This document shows, in pieces, positions 13,996 to 14,237 of a stretch of DNA of 14,237 nt. The notes under the pieces are model-generated. The model searched no databases, was not told where the DNA came from, and saw only the letters and a list, made by a program, of their open reading frames with translations. Origin of the DNA: CAZAGT01 sp964484515 (GTDB lineage Bacteria > Desulfobacterota > DSM-4660 > Desulfatiglandales > HGW-15); the NCBI GenBank assembly GCA_964484515.1, contig CAZAGT010000109.1, forward strand, positions 1-14,237, written 5' to 3'. Each line of letters opens with the position of its first letter. The stretch's first letter is position 1. The translations under genes and the position numbers were made by a program.

Positions 13996-14037
13996 AAATC
14001 CGAAATTTGAATATCGAAATCCGAAACAAATCCAAAG
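13996..14037. repeat. Short AT-rich repeat, two 21-bp units starting AAATCCGAAA
   Basis: AAATCCGAAA occurs at 13996-14005 and again at 14017-14026, giving two diverged 21-bp units, with the related strings GAATATCG and CAAATCC between and after them. Similar AATCCGAAA / GAATATCGAAA runs are, from general knowledge, frequent intergenic repeats in Desulfobacterota; that recollection was not checked here. Confidence 0.45.
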
Positions 14038-14237
14038 CCCGAATGCCCTAATGACGTAAATAGCGTACCTGACTTGTCTTTGCGCACCGAAAAGCTGTGC
14101 CAAGCCGTTTTGATCATTTTTGGGTTTAGGTCCATTAGATATTGGGCTCCTCACAAGAATTTGTGGGTCAACAGGTTGATATCGAGAGCACAATACCTTG
14201 AAGTAGCATCGTTTATCGATCGACATCCGGATTTTCG
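14038..14237. other. Right-edge stretch with no supported gene
   Basis: Composition is more AT-rich than the genes to the left. One + strand frame stays open from 14012 to the window edge but has no ATG and no ribosome site, and I recognise no family. A 90-residue open frame on the - strand (13954-14226) reads through the 21-bp repeat and the post-hemB hairpin and is judged non-coding. A small CACAA/TTGTG hairpin lies near 14155. A gene may begin just beyond the edge. Confidence 0.3.

Noticed and set aside
13954..14226. 90-residue - strand open frame at the right edge
   Set aside because: It translates the 21-bp repeat and the hairpin region, has no recognisable domain or ribosome site, and looks like a chance frame.
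1..14237. CRISPR arrays, tRNA or rRNA genes, intact transposases
   Set aside because: None was seen. The repeats are too few or too short for CRISPR, no cloverleaf was noticed, and no transposase motifs occur in the open frames.

Overview
The window (about 14.2 kb, moderately GC-rich) looks like chromosomal DNA of an anaerobic Desulfobacterota ("deltaproteobacterial", sulfate-reducer-type) bacterium. The main clue is a radical-SAM gene with the AhbC start signature (MIGISKLYCG) just before hemB. This points to haem synthesis by the siroheme-dependent Ahb route of sulfate reducers and archaea. The ~1000-residue PurL with its own N-terminal PurS-like part, and the many short intergenic repeats, fit this assignment. 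It is an inference; no rRNA or other phylogenetic marker is present.

Layout, left to right. Position 2-235 is the 3' end of a uroporphyrinogen-decarboxylase-family gene. A promoter-bearing gap leads to prmA (ribosomal protein L11 methyltransferase), then a PaaI-type hotdog thioesterase. A ~450-bp gap holds a 249-bp element with 27-bp inverted ends and a nested hairpin. Next come a glyoxalase-II-like metallo-beta-lactamase-fold hydrolase, a small alpha/beta hydrolase and a periplasmic HtrA/Deg protease, all on the + strand. A 9-bp tandem repeat joins the last two, overlapping the stop codon of one and the start codon of the other.

On the - strand, convergent to these, lie purL (with two PurS-like modules fused at its N terminus) and purQ, overlapping by ATGA. 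Together they encode the FGAM synthase of purine synthesis. A ~700-bp gap between the divergent purL and clpX-like genes holds a second repeat element with a 28-bp tandem duplication, a terminator-like hairpin, another hairpin, and a good sigma70-type promoter with a palindrome at the predicted transcription start.

That promoter reads into a ClpX-like AAA+ unfoldase. It lacks the zinc-binding N-domain but keeps the ClpP-docking IGF loop, and it carries a long C-terminal extension resembling a second copy of the small (lid) domain. It is followed 47 bp later by ahbC and then hemB, so a protein unfoldase and two haem-synthesis enzymes share one locus. The last ~330 bp hold a hairpin and short AT-rich repeats, with no gene I can support.

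Most genes here are housekeeping. The points most worth pursuing are the unusual ClpX-like protein and its haem neighbourhood, the two repeat elements with a shared core, and the 9-bp repeat that spans gene boundaries.
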